Shown one piece after another: positions 45,941-56,484 of a stretch of 64,000 nt of DNA (positions within the stretch are counted from its first letter, which is position 1; the number at the start of each line of letters is the position of its first letter). The translations under genes were made by a program, and so were the position numbers. Source of the stretch: Progne subis subis (taxonomy: Eukaryota > Chordata > Aves > Passeriformes > Hirundinidae); NCBI GenBank assembly GCA_022316685.1, contig JAKJHU010000046.1:3402001-3466000 (forward strand), in the 5' to 3' direction. The notes beneath the pieces are model-generated. The model was not told the origin of the DNA and made no database searches. It was given only the letters and a program-made list of their open reading frames with translations.

Positions 45941-46036
45941 TGTGTTATTTTTTTTGTTTGTTTCTGTTTTTTTTTTAATGTTTTAAAAATTGTTGTTGTT
46001 TGTTTGTTTGGGTTTGTTTTGGTTTTTTTTTTTTAA
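45941..46036. repeat. T/G-rich low-complexity stretch
   Basis: T-runs alternate with gtttg and gttgtt units (for example tgttgttgtttgtttgtttg at 45991-46010) and end in a 12-base T-run. Confidence 0.85.
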
Positions 46037-46039
46037 GTA

Positions 46040-46335
46040 GAAACTTTGAAAAATCTCTGGGAAATCCCAACTTTAAAGAAAAGAAAAAGACAAGACATCA
46101 GACTATGAATGAAGAGCTGTATTATGACTCTGTTCCACAAACTTTACTTTTTTAATTTTTTACTTTCCATTCCTAGATCTGCTTTAGCATTTGTTCCTCA
46201 ATCTTTTCTACAGTTATCCCATCTTCTCTGATGCATCTTTCTCTGTTCTGTATCACAGCTGCTTGTACACTTCCCAGCAGCTGCAAAGAAATTTATCTTT
46301 GTCCATAGCCCCAGATTATTTATCAGATATACCCT
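46040..46335. other. Non-coding, nothing recognised
   Basis: A+T-leaning unique-looking sequence. Confidence 0.5.
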
Positions 46336-46339
46336 CAAG

Positions 46340-46480
46340 GCCATCCCATAGAGTATAAGAAGCACTTTTGTCTCCATTCAGCAACAGAAAAAACAAGACT
46401 CAGAAGAGCAAAGGGACTTGGGTAGGACCCACCTAGCAAGTGTTTGCTTGGTTTGACCAGCCTCTAGGACCAGGGGTACT
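46340..46480 (-). mobile_element. MIR-type SINE, reverse orientation
   Basis: agactcagaagagcaaaggg (46398-46417) followed by acttgggtaggacccacctagcaag follows the reverse-complement MIR core (GAGGCTCAGAGAGGTTAAGTGACTTGCCCAAGGTCACACAGCTAG). The ends are not resolved. Confidence 0.6.
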
Positions 46481-46484
46481 TAGT

Positions 46485-47260
46485 CACTTAAGAGCTGGAT
46501 AACCTTCCTCTACATTTTTAGTGGGATTTTTCTTCACTGAAATTTTTTCCATCATAGAAAGAATGCTAAGGTGAAAAGAGGGATCATTTCCTCGCAGTAA
46601 GCTGGTTCCTGCTCCTGACTGAGCTGTGCCTCTGCAAGTGGGACACAGATTCACCTGAAGGCATAACTAGTGTCCTTGAGACCTGGCCACAGGGTGAGTT
46701 TCCAAAGGACGTTGACCTGTCACAGTAGAGAGTAGTCCTGCTCTGGGTTGCCTTGGGCTTGACTTGGATGCTGCAATGAGTTTTTGGTGGTGCCTGAATG
46801 TGGCTGGTGAGTGAGGTTTGCTGAGGCAGAGCACAGAAAGAGGATATGCTGCCATGGGACCAATTGTGCTGGCACCTGTGAGGAGGCCAGGCTGGCTGTT
46901 GTTTGCTATTCCCTGCACACACACAGGGAGCCTCGTGCACTAAGTGACATCAAGGCTCATTATTTTCATCAGATGCCACATTTGTAACCTGTTACCAAGT
47001 AAATTGTGATAAAATAGACTGGAGCAGCCCAGAGTCTGACACTCTGTGCTGAGATGGCTGCTGTGTGCACAGCAGGCAGGTACAGAGCTTTACAGGACTG
47101 CTGGCTTCAGCATCCTAAAGCAGCAGAGAGCTCTCATGGATAACAGAGAGCTCAGGTCAGAATCAGCATATACTGCATTTTTTTTTTTTTGGAGATAGTG
47201 TGCTTGGGATGAGGGTGAGCTATGTCCTTCTAGTGGTTCCAGGAGGTATGTCTTTTACCT
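46485..47260. other. Non-coding, nothing recognised
   Basis: Unique-looking sequence with a T-run near 47178-47190. The 118-codon minus frame at 46584-46940 has no domain. Confidence 0.45.
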
Positions 47261-47264
47261 CCCT

Positions 47265-47385
47265 CCTTCTTCTTGCTTATGAGGAAACTGAGAAAAAGCG
47301 AAAAGAAGTGACTCACCCAGTGTCACACAGTAAATCTACAACTTCATATTGTAGTTCTTGCCTCTGTGCTTAGAGCCGAGTATGC
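47265..47385 (-). mobile_element. MIR-type SINE, reverse orientation
   Basis: tgaggaaactgagaaaaagc (47280-47299), then aaaagaagtgactcacccag and tgtcacacagtaaatct match the reverse MIR core almost word for word (GAGGAAACTGAGGC, then AAGTGACTTGCCCA, then GGTCACACAGC). This is the clearest MIR-type core in the window. Confidence 0.82.
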
Positions 47386-47389
47386 AATC

Positions 47390-47710
47390 CAAATGGTAAG
47401 GTGAACAGCAATGTATCTGCAGTTTTCATATTCTCTTTCCTCCAAGCTGGAGTTCAGATGATGTGTGTGACTTGCAATGACATCTGAGAGCACAGGAAAA
47501 AAACCCAGCTTATTACTGGAGTTTAGTTTTCTGTCTTTAAAGATTCTTAAAGTCTGCTCAGGTTGTTCACACTTTTAAAGAGGAACTCAGTGTGTTTCTG
47601 TACCAGGAGATACCAGTTGCTTTGTCCTCCCAAGCCCCTGCCTGCTCCACAGGCAGAGGCAAATATATTTTCCTGACAACGTATTTTGAAGCTGTATTAA
47701 GTAATATCTT
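47390..47710. other. Non-coding, nothing recognised
   Basis: Unique-looking spacer between two MIR-type copies. Confidence 0.5.
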
Positions 47711-47714
47711 CAGT

Positions 47715-47825
47715 TTGTATGTGCGGAAACTGAGGCAAATGGGAAGCTAATCGGTGTCTCAAAGGCACAGAAGAATCCTTACAGAGTTAGAAAGCTGGGA
47801 GTAGGAGCCTCTCCAGAGCTCCCCC
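47715..47825 (-). mobile_element. MIR-type SINE, reverse orientation
   Basis: gcggaaactgaggcaaatgg (47723-47742), then aagctaatcggtgtctcaaa and ggcacagaa, then agttagaaagctgggagtag follow the reverse MIR core and its GGCAGAGCTGGGA segment. Moderately diverged. Confidence 0.68.
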
Positions 47826-47989
47826 CACTCTGCAAGATTTCTGGCCTGTTTCTGACATACACAGAAGAGCATGCTGTGGTTTTAAGGAACAAATGGGACT
47901 CTTAATGGAGATCAAATCCTCCAGTGCTGTGCACGTACAGAATTGAATGAACACACTTTATTTGGCTTCAAAATGAATATCTGTTTTAC

Positions 47990-48420
47990 AGGACTAATAG
48001 ATGCTGAATAGGAAATAGTAAAATGCTTCTCATGTGAACAGTATGTGGTGCTGCCGTGGAACAAGCTGGAGGTAGTCATAATGATATTTGTAAATAGAGA
48101 GTTTCTTAATAATCAAAAGTATTCTGTTATCCCTAACAGTTGGAGAAGTTTGGCTAAACAAGAATGAAGCTATTTTAATAGCAATGTAAATGCTTCACTT
48201 TGGCAGAATTAAGATGATATTAATTTTAGAGCCTTTTCTGTATTTTGGTGTTTTACAAATAGAAGAAAATGTTAAAGTGAAAATGTTTTTAATAGAAGTA
48301 CAAACATTTATCAGAAAAGAAACTGGTAATATTTGCTTCCAGGCTTTTCATTAAAAATACCTTTGGCTAAATTATGAAATATTTTATTGATATGAAAGGT
48401 ATATTGAGGAGTGAAGGGAG
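47990..48420. promoter_or_regulatory. Candidate conserved non-coding element, A+T-rich
   Basis: About 400 bp of A+T-rich, non-repetitive sequence with clustered words such as cttaataatcaaaag (48104-48118), gatattaatttta, gtaaatg and attttattgatatg. No simple repeat or TE explains it, and there is no open frame. The length and texture fit a vertebrate enhancer core. Conservation is untested. Confidence 0.3.
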
Positions 48421-48529
48421 AGTACATGAACATTTTTTTTAACTTTAGCTTTGTGCATCTGGACTCTGGTTACCACCTAACTAGCTCTTTACTGCAGCAC
48501 TTCTTTAATGCTTACTGATCTTTTATAAA

Positions 48530-48760
48530 TATAATAGAAGGTGTGCTCTACTCTCTGCCCCAAAGGTCTTACAATTTAAATTGGCAGTTCAGAAGAATTA
48601 TCTCCCTATTTCAGGAACTGGAGCATAACAAGATCAGTGATTTGCTCAAGGTGACATGGAATGTACAAAAAACCAGCACCAGCTCATTCCACTGTCCGGT
48701 TGAGATCCATCCTCCAAGTTACCCCTCACTTTGGGAGCACTCTGACACCTGAGCTGTCTG
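48530..48760 (-). mobile_element. MIR-type amniote SINE, reverse orientation
   Basis: ctctgccccaaaggtcttac (48552-48571) with aatttaaattgg, then aattatctccctatttcagg and gatttgctcaaggtgacatg follow the reptile/bird MIR-type text CTGCCCCAAAGAGCTTACAATCTAAA, then ACTATCCCCATTTTACAG, then GTGACTTGCCCAAGGTCACA. The three blocks are in order with natural spacing. Confidence 0.72.
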
Positions 48761-48764
48761 GCTT

Positions 48765-49890
48765 TGCTGCCCTAAGGCTTGAGGTGTGGACATGGTCCGG
48801 GGCTGGGGATGGGAGTGGCGGGCCAGCTCTGCTGCAGCTGTCGCTGCTCTTCGATGACAGTTGCTGTAATCCATGGTGCCTGCTTTTATGGTGCTAATTA
48901 ATCTCTTTTAATTAATGAAATCCTTCTACTTCATGTTCCTCCCCTTCTTTTCCTCTTTGCCTCTCTTCAGCTTCCACAGCTGAAACCTACAGTCCTCCTT
49001 GAGCAGGGGCTGATAAAATCTCCAGCCTTTAAACATCTCTGTGTACTCATCTGTGGCAGTGCTGGTGGCTCCATCTGCTTTCCTCCTTTGGTGCGGTAGC
49101 AGTTTAATCTTCATGGCCTGTTATCTTTGAAGCACACTTGATTTCTCAAAAGAAAAACAGCTAAGCGTTTTAGCACCCGCTGCTTTCCTTCATAGGCTGC
49201 TACATGTCATGTAGCTGTTTAATCGTGGCCTGAGTTTGCAAACACTGTGTGTATACAAAGTATTCCTTTGAATAGACTTTTGAGCTCAATTGGGTCAACA
49301 CATGCAGATGATATTGCTTGCCTGCATCGTTGCACTCCAGGACTGTTTATTTTCTTCCATTTGATCCCTTAAGTCCTACTCTAACCTTTCCTCTTTCCTC
49401 AGGGCACAGGTTCCAATTCTTGCCCTTACACTATGAAACTTGTAATTCCATGTCAGGTATCACTTCTGGTATTCCTGAAAAAGTGAGGACTAGAGCACAT
49501 TGCCAAAGCAGTAACACACAACAAAATATAGTCTTCATTCTGAAGGACATTCAGTTCATCTTGGGACACAGGCCACATTTCTGGACTCACAGATAAGTGT
49601 CACTGCTTGGTTGAACGGTGATAGAAAATTCTAGGGAGCAGAGCCATCAGCATTACAAAAGGAAGTTTCCATACTTCTGCACATTCTACTGCTAATCTTT
49701 CCCTTTGTAACCCCTGCCAGGTAGTTCTCTGTTTACATTTTTTTTCATCAGCTTCCTTACCTCTCTCTATATCTAAGTTTACAGTGCCTTTCCCCCAGCT
49801 CAAGTGGCTGATTTACATACAAAAGTGATCAGCTGTGGGAGAAACAGTCTAGCGAATCAAATAATAAGTGACATTAAGTGGCATCTAAAT
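48765..49890. other. Non-coding, nothing recognised
   Basis: Unique-looking sequence. An agctaattaatctcttttaattaatg word at 48892-48917 holds two TAATTAA cores and may belong to a small regulatory site. Confidence 0.42.
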
Positions 49891-49894
49891 GACA

Positions 49895-50015
49895 TTACTT
49901 CGATTCTCTGCTGAGCTATGAGTTGCAGTGTGACCATGCACACAGTAATTAATTCCTATGCCTCAGGTCCCCAGCTGTAAAATGGGCAAGGTTCTGAGCT
50001 CCTGAGAAGTCCTGT
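49895..50015 (+). mobile_element. MIR-type SINE, plus orientation
   Basis: cagtgtgaccatgcacacag (49927-49946), then aattcctatgcctcaggtcc and ccagctgtaaaatgggcaag follow MIR GTGTGACCTTGGGCAAGT, then CTCTGTGCCTCAGTTTCC, then TCATCTGTAAAATGGG. Good match over about 90 bp. Confidence 0.75.
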
Positions 50016-53000
50016 GTTAGCCTGGAGTCAAAGTGAGCAGTGCCTTTGCAGAACTGAGGAGCTGTGCTGGTGGGGTCCATTCAAACATGTCCTTAGAAAG
50101 CTGCTACAAAGGCAGTTACAGTGAATGGAAAGAATTATTTGTGTCTTGTCTACATGGCAGAGCAATGCTTTTATATGAAACAGGGACTGCATAGGGACCC
50201 TCTCGTTATATTAACTTGTGCTTTTTTTTTTTTCCCTATTCATCCCCATCCTTTTCTGTCGAAACATACGAACAGTTCAGTGAAAAGTAGAATTGCACAT
50301 TGACTCATTAACACAGTGGAGGTCCAGCCCCACAAAGCAGTATAGGGGAGATATAGTGAAATCAGAAAAACTTCCATGGCTCATATTAAATTTAATAGTT
50401 TAGTCAGAGAGAGAAAGAGATAAGAGACAGAAAGCATGTTTAAAGAGTGATCACAGAAAAGGGACTGTAAAAAATCGCAAACAAAATCAAATAAAAAATT
50501 CTATCTTGCGGAATGCATCAGCTCACACTCTATGATTCTCACTTTCCTTGTGGACTTACAGCTGTAAATCCAGAATTATTCTGTTAAAGTCAACAAGAAT
50601 AAAATAATTTCCAGTGTATATTTTCCACGTACTTGAACAAAAGCAAACTGGAAACTCTAAATACACTATGAAAGGCACATGCTTTTTTAAGAGTAAAGGA
50701 CTAGATTCTTTTCCTGATTGGGCTCATATATATCACAGATGATCTTTTTCAGGTCAGGATGAACCCTGACAGTCTGAATAAAGCCTGATCAAGATACAGA
50801 ATTACCTGGAAAAGGAAGGGAGTAACAGGGAGACCACAGAGGCTTGGTAAAAGCTCCTTTCATCACCTTCTCTCATAGCTGCACACAAAACACCTATCCC
50901 CACTTGGACCGTCCCAAAAATACACCCCAAGCATCCCTTGCAGAAACCTTTGCCTCTGGATCAGGGGCAATTTCAGCCAAGCAGTGAAGTGGACATACTG
51001 ACCTTTTCTCTCCCCAGGGACAATCTCATCCATCCTTGAAAGGAGACCTGAGCAGCAGCATGCAGTCTCATGCCCCACCATGCTTCCTTAGTGGTAAACG
51101 AGTAGCACAGAGAGGGGCTGTGGGATCTCCACTGACACCAAACATGTCACTGAGCTGCCAATACAATGGGAGCTGGGGGAGTTGCTGGCCTAGGATCGGA
51201 TGTCAAGGAGAACTGGCAGAAGGTGAGAAGTGCCAGGAATACTGCTTCCCAGCTGGCTCTGGAAACAGTTTATACCTGTGTCCATCTGCACTCAGATCAA
51301 AGCCTCCCTGAATTATTCAGGTGCTCTTTGAAAATTCTCATCATGCAGAAAGTGAAGGCAACTTGGCTTTACCTGCTGGAAAACAAGTACTCATTGTAAG
51401 CTCCAGGGCCAAACCAAGGTTCCTCTGCTCACAAAATGACAGCAGCTCCTCCCACCTTTATGGCAGAGCTCTCTCCTCGTGTTACACCAGATTCTTACAT
51501 GTCTCACATGTGTGGGCCCTCAGTCCTTGCAGGCTTTAGTAGGTTCTTTGCGCCTAATTCAGCCCAGCCTTGCAGTCCTGATCCTGCCTTCTCCAGCGTG
51601 TTGGGCATGTGGAGATACATGTGCTTAAGAACAGCTACTGGCAAATGCACCTGGATGGTGTTGAGTGCTTCCAGCTGTATCAGTTCAGCCTAAAAAAATA
51701 TAAGATAACAATAACTTGAGATTTCCAGGAAGGCAAGGGCAACGTGTCATCTTTTGTGCTGGGATGCTGCAAACATTCTGTTGAAGTAATTGGGGCCTGG
51801 CATTCACCCCCACACTCTGAGAGCAGCAGCACACAGCAGCTTAAAATAGAAAAAATGGCCCGAGAAGGATGAGATTGAGTTAGAGCTCTCTACTGTCTTT
51901 TAAGCTACCAACGACTTCTTCTGGGGACTGAGTCCAGAATTCCTTGTGTTAGAAGAGCTGTTTTGGTGTCATGGGCAGATGCAGCTGTCTTATAAGGAGC
52001 GACTATGCACAGTCGTCATATTGCTTTCTGTGTATTAAGTCCTCTGCATATCCAAGGCTGGGATGCCTCTGGCAGTATAAACTGTGATGTCTTTGTAATA
52101 TTTTAGTTGTGTATTTTCTTTGAAATGTCAGCAGCAGGAGAAAAATTATTACCCTAAGATGGTAACTTCCACTTTAGAATGTAGTTTTACTAGCCACGTA
52201 ACTGAAAGGTGAAAAGGTTAAAAGGAAGATGGAAACAATCAGTTGTCCCTGTTGTTTTTTGCATTTGGACTTTTCAGGCTGTTTTCTATCTTGCTGAACA
52301 CTTGCAGATAGAAAGCCCCATTATTATGAAGCTCATCGGCCAAATACCACTTTTCATCCTCTGTTGTTGACTAAGTTAACAGCCTAAAGAGTCAGGCTGT
52401 TCTTACAGAAAAAGGTATTAGCAATAGTAGTGCTCATGATAGTCCACACTGGTCTCCTAGAATCACAGGATTCTTTTCTCTGATTGTCAGTATTAGTTAT
52501 ATTGCAAAGTCTATGTCCTTCGTGTGCATAGGTGTGGATGATGATGGTCTGTACCCTCTGAAATGCCCAGACTCCTCCTCATAAATCATTATCAGCTGCA
52601 TCACAGTGTAATTTCCCAGCAGACAGTGAAGTAGTTTGAAATTTTCACACTAGGAACTAACGAGCTGTTGTGTTTCAGCTTAGGCAGGTAAGTTACCACA
52701 CAGTACTAGAAGATACTTAGAGGACACATCCGTGCTTCGGAGAGAAAGTGATGATGCAGAGCGACGTCCACAGCAAAGCTGCAGTGCAGGGACACACACT
52801 AAGTGAATTTTTTGACTGGCAGAGGGAGTTCCTTGAGGCCAAAGTATCAAGCAAACTTATAACAGCAAAATACAGGATGTTCCTATAATGGAGACGTTGC
52901 TTGGAGTAAGCAAATGGAAGTCTAAAATATCTTTTCATACATGGAATGAAATCTTTATTGCCTATCTTTCTAGACAACAAAGGCAATCAGAATCTCCATA

Positions 53001-54705
53001 AGAAAGACTATCCAAGAGAAAAGTAAATTTTCTGACCTGTTATCAGGTACTCTACTATCAAGACTATTTCCTATCTGATTTCTTCTATCATGCCTGCTCT
53101 GTGAAAGGGTAATTTATTTCTGGTACCAGTAGGATTATTTTAAAATATTTTTCTGTCGTTTTTGTTATTTATAGTATCACTACCATATCTGAGTGACATC
53201 AGTAATACTTGTGGTTTCCAGAAATTCATGATTGCTAGTACAAAGAAGCTATAATTTACTGAAAATGATGTAAGTCAGATGCTCCATTCTGAATATTATC
53301 TTCAACTTAAGAGAATTAGTTTGCAATATGGTCCCTTTTCTGAATATCTGGAATATGAGGTTTTTGAAGGCCAACAAATGACAATTGTTTACTGAAGTTT
53401 CACTTTTTAAATTAATTGTTTTCCCCATCATATTTCAGATGAAGCCCAGAGAAGAAATGAACAGAACTTGCAGTGATTCCTGAGGTAATTGAGTTTGGTT
53501 TTTTTTCCCATTGGAAAATGACCAGGCTTTTTTTGGCTAATACTGTATTGTAATGATTATAAGAAGTGAAAACAGTGGTTACTATTTCTGCGTGCATACT
53601 AATACTTGCCCCACAGACAGCTACCTTAGAGTCAGTGGTAAAAATTACCACAGGCTGTACATCCTGCAGATCAGCTAAAATCATCTTTGCCCATATATAT
53701 TACTCATTAGATGAAATAAAATGTTATCTTCATTTTCTTACATGGAATTAAGGAACAGAAGATATTTTTTCATCTAAATTCCTCTATAAAATGTTGGTTA
53801 TTAGTGACAAACAGATGCTAAAAGGCACTCTTAAAGCCTGATTGAGAAACACTACCATGGTTGGTCCGTGGAAAGGATTTGTTAAGAATCCCGTGTGACT
53901 TAAGGAAACCTTTGTCAAACGAATTTCCTGATCAGACTGTACCTTTCACCACACACTAATGTTTTCCTGTTACTGAGTAATTACTGAGAGTGGAGCTGTA
54001 AATAAAGATAAATATGTAGATACAGCTTGCCGTTAGATCAGATGTTTGTTTCCTGTCTTTTGTTGTTCAAGATATGTTGTTTAGATATATTGTTGTCTCA
54101 AGAACAGGATAGATCTCTCCCCTGGCTTGTATAGAACACCTCTCTTAAGGAAATTGACACAGTTATTCCAATTTGTCAACTAACCTGTGATGCTGTAAGG
54201 TGGCTGTAGAATTGTAATCTTGGAAGATTGCCTTTGGGATAGGGATGGGTGCAAGGAAGCAGTCTAGTATAGCCCTCCAAGGTGTCCTCCCAAGCCTCAG
54301 AAGGATCTGACTGTAGTTCCAAATCAGGAGTGTATGTTTTTCTAGTTTGTAGTATTTAACTAAAGCCACTATGCCATCTGATGTGCTGGAGGATCTCTGT
54401 GTTCTCCCCTCTATATAGGCAGGACAAAGATTTCTGGCCATGAACAACTACACCATGGTGGGGTTGGGAGAGGTAAAGGCAACAGGTTTGTGCCGAGATA
54501 CAACTGCAGTGGTTCACCAACTCAGACTTTTGCTGTGGTGTCCCTATTGTGCTGATAAGAATGAAGAGATAGGTGTTTATCTGGAGAGACAGCTGCAGAA
54601 GAAATGCACTTCGGCCTTGTTCTTGAATATTCCCGAAGGTTAGGAAAATCCAGACCAGAAATCCAAAACTTTGAAGTATAGCTCTGTTTCTTCAGGCATC
54701 AGATG
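50016..54705. other. Non-coding, nothing recognised
   Basis: About 4.7 kb with no assignable gene or named repeat. A T-run lies at 50222-50233. Opposed frames at 53412-53684 (-) and 53566-53751 (+), and 54163-54447 (-) and 54440-54643 (+), show no domain that I recognise. Confidence 0.42.
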
Positions 54706-54713
54706 AAATATTT

Positions 54714-54846
54714 CAGAATAGTCTGACTTTAAAGAGTCCCACAATTATCATTGAGTCCAACTCTTGAGTGAATGGCCCATATAGAGACTGAAGCCACAAT
54801 CTTGGCATTATTAGCACCTTGCTCTAACCAGCTGAGCTGATCTCAG
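54714..54846 (-). mobile_element. tRNA-Ile-derived SINE with CR1-type tail (TguSINE1-like)
   Basis: Read on the minus strand from about 54846, the element has a tRNA-like head matching tRNA-Ile(AAT). The A-box region is GATCAGCTCAGCTGGTTAGA, followed by a GCTAATAATGCCAAG anticodon arm with AAT in the loop and a decayed B box at about 54783-54795. It then passes at about 54770 into GAGTTGGACTCAATGATAAT and TGTGGGACTCTTTAAAGTC, a CR1 3' tail (GGACTCGATGATCCTTGTGGGTCCCTTCCAACTC). A tRNA-Ile head joined to a CR1 tail is the known architecture of TguSINE1 of songbirds, which uses CR1 enzymes for movement. The head is too diverged, especially in the B box and acceptor stem, to be a working tRNA gene. 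Confidence 0.85.
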
Positions 54847-54849
54847 GGT

Positions 54850-55530
54850 CAGCTGGAAGGGTTCGACAGTGCAGTTCTTCACTGGACGTCAAGTGTGAAG
54901 GAAAAGTTGTTTCTTCTTCAGTGGGGTACTTGAAAGAGCAGCGCTGCTAGTGAGAGGTCCAAAATCTGTGATGCTAGTGCAGTATCATCACTGCCAGGAC
55001 TTCTTTGTTTTTAAGCTTTCTAATGGAGGATGAAAATCTGGTTCTACTGGCCCAATTGGAAAATGCATGTTCCGTTAGGTTAAACCAGAATGCATCCTGT
55101 TGTTTTATAAACAGGCAAGAAAATGTAAAGAGCAGCCCATGCATCATCTGTAAATATATACCCTGTGGTAGAGACATATTTCTGTCTCTTACTTAAAGAT
55201 GGAGATACATTTCAGGGCTTGGTTTGATGGTTTTTTGTGAGGGAATTGATGTTTTCAAATCCTAAAGCCATAGCAAGGTGAAGAGCAAAATGATATTGTG
55301 TAGCACTGAGGTGGACTGTTTTGAGAGGTTGTATAGCCTTTGTTGCTGTTCTTAAAAACAGGCCAGAAAAAAAATTTGGTACTTTGTCTGTGTTTGATCC
55401 TGCCTTGGCAAAAGCATGGTCTTATCAATCTCCTAAGGTCAACTTCAGCCTTATTTTCTGTAATTTTGTGAAAAGATAGAATTGTTTTTGTTATCATTAT
55501 TTCTGTTACTACCATTTGAGGAGCACTTCT
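54850..55530. other. Non-coding, nothing recognised
   Basis: Unique-looking sequence with short open frames only. Confidence 0.45.
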
Positions 55531-55534
55531 CAGA

Positions 55535-55640
55535 GATCAGGCATCACCTGGTGCTGCACTTGTGTGTGAGAGAAGGATGGTCTTGCCCTCAGAGAGCTTA
55601 CGAATATGAGCCAAGAAGCAATGGCTGGTACGGACAGCTG
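55535..55640 (-). mobile_element. Probable MIR-type amniote SINE fragment
   Basis: atggtcttgccctcagagag (55578-55597) followed by cttacgaata matches the CCTGCCCTCAGAGAGCTTACAATCTAA block of the same family as 48530-48760. Only this block is clear, so the limits are approximate. Confidence 0.5.
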
Positions 55641-55644
55641 AGGG

Positions 55645-56085
55645 AATAGAGTAAGGAGCAATGAGATGCTATTGATCAGCAGGATAGGCAGTACTCATAA
55701 TACATCAGCAGCCTAACTGCTGTCAGATTTTTGCAGGCATCATGGCTAAGGAGAGTTTGAAGGAGGATAATGAGGGAGCTTTGCAAATGAAATCTCCAGG
55801 CTCTGACCATCCCTGCTCCAGAGCCGGGCAGCAGCAGAGTAATGGTTTGCCTCCCACTTCTGACTGTTCTCGTGTCCCCACCTTCCACTGCCCACTCTCA
55901 GTGAGGGCACAAGTGGTCCTCTTCCAAACTTGCTTCTACCCTGCATTGTAGCAGGATGGCAGGAGACAGAGCCAGAAAAAGGCCTGGCCCTCTATCTCAC
56001 ATGCTGTGGGATCTCTTCCAGTGACAAGAAGTAAAGTTGATGAGTCTGTATCAAGACAGTGAAGTGACCCCCGTGCTGCTCCACA
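55645..56085. other. Non-coding, nothing recognised
   Basis: Unique-looking sequence. Confidence 0.5.
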
Positions 56086-56089
56086 TAAT

Positions 56090-56198
56090 TAATAAATAAA
56101 GCACTGGGGGAGTTTTTGCCATGCTGGCTGCTATGACAGGGCTGTCTACGGTGCACTTAAGCATTAAATGACCAATTTCTGTCAGACTAACTTCCCAA
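56090..56198. promoter_or_regulatory. Possible regulatory block beside a microsatellite
   Basis: Non-repetitive sequence (ataattaataaataaagcac at the start, cacttaagcattaaatgacc at 56154-56173) lies directly before a dinucleotide repeat. A similar block with ggaattaattggtccctgaa (56300-56319) follows. The call rests on texture and TAATTA words only. Confidence 0.22.
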
Positions 56199-56199
56199 G

Positions 56200-56232
<33 letters not shown>
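56200..56232. repeat. Compound microsatellite (CT)n(CA)n
   Basis: CT dinucleotides over about 56200-56216 switch to CA over 56217-56232. Perfect and therefore likely to vary in length between individuals. Confidence 0.95.
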
Positions 56233-56379
56233 AAGCTAGCTTCCTCGCTCCCTGCACTTGGAGTTTTTCAGCAACTGATGGCTCCTGGTTCATTTCTGTG
56301 GAATTAATTGGTCCCTGAATGAATTCTGTTGACAGGGCAATTTATCATGTGTTTGGGTTGACAGTGTTGGATACCGGTA

Positions 56380-56480
56380 AAGGGGGGGAGTGGTGTGTGA
56401 GGGGAGATGGACAGGATGGGGGTGGGTGGGAAGATGAAGAAGAGGAGGAGTAGAAGAAAGAAGAGGTGGAGGAGGAGATT
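56380..56480. repeat. Purine/G-rich tract with G-quadruplex potential
   Basis: The plus strand contains a G7 run near 56383, then gagggga, then atgggggtgggtgggaag (56417-56434) and a long gaagaagaggaggag run. Several G-runs of three or more could form a quadruplex, and the GA-rich part could form triplex DNA. The opposite strand is Pro/Ser-coding and stop-poor, which explains the 122-codon minus frame at 56290-56658. Confidence 0.75.
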
Positions 56481-56484
56481 GCTT

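Noticed and set aside
52445..52490. tagaatcacagga word resembling a CR1 terminus
   Set aside because: Only about 12 bases match and the following sequence does not continue into the CR1 tail.
53412..53751. Overlapping open frames on both strands with varied amino-acid composition
   Set aside because: No domain recognised and no splice evidence; likely chance.
54774..54846. A possible tRNA-Ile gene
   Set aside because: The B box and acceptor stem are degraded and the head is fused to a CR1-type tail, so it is a SINE and not a tRNA gene.
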